Positions 61,076 through 64,000 of a stretch of DNA of 64,000 nucleotides are shown one piece after another. Under the pieces are notes generated by a model. The model ran no database searches and was not told where the DNA came from. It saw only the letters and a program-made list of their open reading frames with translations. The translations under genes and the position numbers were made by a program. Location of the stretch: the NCBI GenBank assembly GCA_020064725.1, contig JAGTWJ010000002.1, positions 3,100,001 through 3,164,000 of the forward strand, read 5' to 3'. Numbering within the stretch: the stretch's first letter is position 1; every line of letters starts with the position of its first letter. This stretch comes from Drechslerella dactyloides. Taxonomy: Eukaryota; Ascomycota; Orbiliomycetes; Orbiliales; Orbiliaceae.

Positions 61076-62839
61076 ATGTCGTCTTCGCTAAGACAGGTTC
61101 GTCAAGAAAACGGACAGCTGGCTCCTTGAGTGCCATGGCTGACGATAAGCTGGAGAGAACAGGAAATCGAGTCGTGGGTGAGAGCTCTTGAGGCTTACGG
61201 GCAGAAAGAACCAGATTATGCCACAGCTCTTGCCCACTTTGAGGCGATCGGCGATAACTCCAAAGTTCTATTCAACATCGGCCTCATCCATGCGACCGTA
61301 GGAGACCATGATAAGGCTGTAGGTTAAACCGCCTCCTTACGAGTACCTAAATCCCTCAAAGCCCTATAGGGCTATGGTCATGGAGGAAGTGGCGAAAAGA
61401 ATCAGGTGAAAAACAAAGACGATTAAAAGCAGCTGGATGGGGAGACTTGAGAAATCGGAGAAGGGATTTTTCAGAGCAGAGGGCGATTTCAAATGACAAG
61501 ATTTTAGACCAGTATTCAACAAGACTCCGGAAGGCTGATTAGATTCGGGGCGCTGGCAGATCGAAGCATACCATCAAGCGATCAAGCTCGACCAATATTT
61601 CGCCGTTGCTTATTTCCAGCTAGGAGTTTCGAATTTCCTATTAGGTGATTTCAAAGAAGCATCAGCCAATTTTAACGACTCCCTGTTGTACTTAAGAGGC
61701 AACACCACCATCCAGTATGAGCAACTGGGCCTGAAATTCACACTATTCTCGTGTGAGGTTCTATTCAATCGTGGCCTTTGTCGACTCTACTCGGCAGAGA
61801 CACCGGAGGATATTGAACACAAGTCGGGGCTGCAAGACCTCATATTTGCATCGAAAGAAAAACAACTGGATGCACATGCCGTCATTGACGAAGCTATAAA
61901 CGAAGGAGCAGAGGTTGGCGATTATTTATGACAATCCGCGAAACTCGAACCCATACTGACAGAGCCCTAGGGATTCACTGTCTTTTCCGTACCAGTTGGC
62001 ATTCTCTTCCGACCGAGCGATGCCAAGATCAAAAACTTCAGGCAAAGAGACTACCTGGGCGAGGCGAAGGTCATCGCGACATCGGACTTCCACAACATCA
62101 ACACCGGGTTCGATGGCGCCGAGCACCGAAAGAAGGCTGGTGCGGAAGAAGCCAAATCATACGCGGCCACAAACCTAGTGTTAGCAGACAGGTCATCTAA
62201 ATCCATATCGCCTCTCATGCCGGTCCCTCTTAGAGATGTGGACTTCAACCCGCAGTATGCGACTCCCACTGCTTCGCCGAAGGAGAGCTCCATCGATGCT
62301 CCCGGAATGAACACGATTCGAGATAGCGTAGTTACATTCCGGACCTCGAGTTTCGATGGCGAGTCGAAGCCACCAGTAGCACCCGAAAATCTCCCGCCAG
62401 TTGAGGTGACGCAGGTACGGCTCTGCTTCCAAACTGACGACCCGAGCGCCACAGGCCCAAAATTGCCGCTAACACGAGCCCCCATTTTTAGCTAAAAATC
62501 AAGATCCATTTCAACCAAAATCAGAAGTTGCGCCTCATGCTTCTCTCTCCGGACGTCGATCTTGAGGAGTTCAAGGCACGGGTGGGCGAGAAGCTCAACA
62601 TCAGCGGCGAATACGACATTGAGGTCATGGACCACGACGATAAAGTCGCGATTCTCGACAAAGAGGATCTCGATGCTGCAATCGTTACAAGTAAAGATAG
62701 CGCGCGGCGGGTGGGGTCCGCCGTCGGTACAATTGAGGTACGCAAGCCATTCACGCATTTTTATTATCTCCCTAGCAACAGTATAACGTGCACGTGCTGA
62801 CAGTGACATCCCCTGTGATAGATCTGGGTTTCACAGTAA
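61076..62839 (+). CDS. noxR: NADPH oxidase regulator NoxR (p67phox-like)
   Basis: Cytosolic activator of fungal Nox enzymes, acting with Rac to make localised superoxide for hyphal growth and sexual development. Six exons (61076-61096, 61163-61318, 61560-61913, 61971-62414, 62492-62737, 62822-62839) give 412 aa. The first exon codes only seven residues (MSSSLRQ) and splices to EIESWVRALEAYG, the conserved NoxR start. The TPR region spans about 1-150: KVLFNIGLIHATVGDHDKA, IEAYHQAIKLDQYFAVAYFQLG, LGDFKEASANFNDSLLYLRGN, CEVLFNRGLC. Then GFTVFSVPVGILFRPSDAK, the activation region. A Ser/Pro-rich linker leads to a C-terminal PB1 domain from residue 326 (LKIKIHFNQNQKLRLMLL, then acidic DHDDKVAILDKEDLDAA). 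The 18-nt last exon adds IWVSQ. It is shorter than many NoxR proteins, which are commonly about 500 aa or more. Confidence 0.9.
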
Positions 62840-64000
62840 TCTAGTATCGGGGTAATTTCATTTGTCCTATGATCTGTATCTGCTACGCCAGTCTTACGCG
62901 ATTCCCCTTTGCCGACTTGTACCTGCCAGCCTGTCTCACGATTTCCCTATCAAATTCCTCATTTTTCTGTGACTGTATGGATGTTGGAGTTGATGACTCG
63001 TTTTATTCAGTGCGCGGTTCGATCCCATTTCCTTTCTATTAGCTTCTCTCTAGTTTCACATGTAGTCCTGGGGTGGTGTGAGTTTCTGTGTATATAAACC
63101 ACGAATCTCGTGTATACAGCTGCTTATATCTAGATCACGAAATCATGTTCGTGATCCCATCTGCGCATAAGGAACCGGCCTTAGGTGCCGGGTTTCTTCT
63201 CCACATCGGCGATTGGTTTATAATGCAGCTCGTGAGCCGTTATAGATATCCAAGCTCTTTACTACACAGTTATGTAACGAATCATATCCGATCAAGATTG
63301 GAATATCGTAATTGAACCAAGAACTTTGCTCAACATGGTCCTTCTATCGGGGTTGCTTTGACGAGGCTATTAATATATTGACGCCCGTGAATCTGTTGAG
63401 CTATCCGCGCATTGCCGCACTGCAACTTTTGGCCGCAATCGCGACGCGACGGCGCGAAAGCTTTCCCCGGTTTAACGTCGACGGACTTAGACAACATTCG
63501 GTTAAAAATCCGGGTTATGATGCTGATAGTTTGAACTAATATATGCCTACTTCTGTATGTATATTGTCCCGACTAAGCTCTCGATCCTTGCCGTGACGGC
63601 TATCGCGGAAGGAGGTACACCTGCTCAGCACAGGGGCCTCAGGCCGGACAGAGATAATAAGCATACCTAAAACAGAGTATTTACACATACACGTACATAC
63701 CTCGATAAACGTTGTGAATTTTGGTAATGGTACAGGTGCCATAATCTATATTAAAGCAGGATTAGGATTAACGGTAGAAGTAGAGGTCAATTTTTGTTTC
63801 TTCGTTTGTATGCAATATATCGTGTATGGACATCACGACCCAATCCAGGATTAGAGAACCTGAATCTAGATTCTGTTCGCACAGTCTATATAGACCTAAA
63901 GATTGAATAGTCCATTTCAGAAGGCTGTAACGTTATGAATAGAATAAATTTGTTTTGTAAAGGAATTAATTCGGGAGTGAACAGAGGAAACAAGATAGTA
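62840..64000. other. Right-end intergenic region
   Basis: 1.16 kb of AT-rich sequence after noxR. Only short frames without motifs. No gene supported; a neighbouring gene may begin beyond the window. Confidence 0.45.

Noticed and set aside
63010..63030. tRNA-like B box GGTTCGATCCC
   Set aside because: No matching A box, anticodon arm or acceptor stem could be found upstream or downstream, so it is a chance match.

Overview
This window is nuclear DNA from a filamentous ascomycete (Pezizomycotina). Nearly every gene is split by short introns of about 45-110 nt with GT...AG borders and CTAAC/CTGAC-type branch sites. The gene set also fits: a NoxR-type NADPH-oxidase regulator, a fungal rhodopsin-domain membrane protein, a metacaspase with a Pro/Gln/Tyr-rich prodomain, HapC/HAP3, an RTC4-domain protein and a cytochrome-b5 sphingolipid-type desaturase. 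The species cannot be read from the sequence. No rRNA, convincing tRNA, CRISPR array, plasmid or virus was found. I rebuilt 18 protein-coding genes by hand-splicing; all give uninterrupted frames from start to stop, and none is cut by the window ends.

Left part (1-25 kb), dense housekeeping genes: importin-beta karyopherin KAP120 (+), a small ubiquitin-fold-like protein (-), kinesin-8 (+), AMSH/Sst2 JAMM deubiquitinase (-), prenylcysteine oxidase (-), RTC4-like protein (+), peroxin PEX13 (+), then CMC2 (-) and prefoldin subunit 2 (+), which share a 236-bp divergent promoter.

Middle (25-43 kb): a 5.8-kb stretch with no recognisable gene leads into HAP3/HapC (+). A Ser/Pro-rich hypothetical protein, a metacaspase and a free-standing DUF2156 aminoacyl-tRNA-dependent transferase (candidate ergosteryl-amino-acid synthase) follow, all on the minus strand.

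Right part (43-64 kb) is gene-poor, with intergenic stretches of 2-5 kb and simple-sequence tracts. It carries accessory-type genes: a small secreted Cys-containing protein encoded by two short exons, a delta-8 sphingolipid-type desaturase, a short-chain dehydrogenase, a seven-helix rhodopsin-domain protein and NoxR.

The genes are not an operon or an obvious biosynthetic cluster. The DUF2156 protein and the desaturase both act on membrane lipids by family inference, but they lie about 6 kb apart with an unrelated secreted-protein gene between them. The most interesting items are the DUF2156 enzyme, the hidden secreted-protein gene, the HapC splice alternatives, two-codon and seven-codon first exons, and strong over-representation of the palindrome TGCATGCA.
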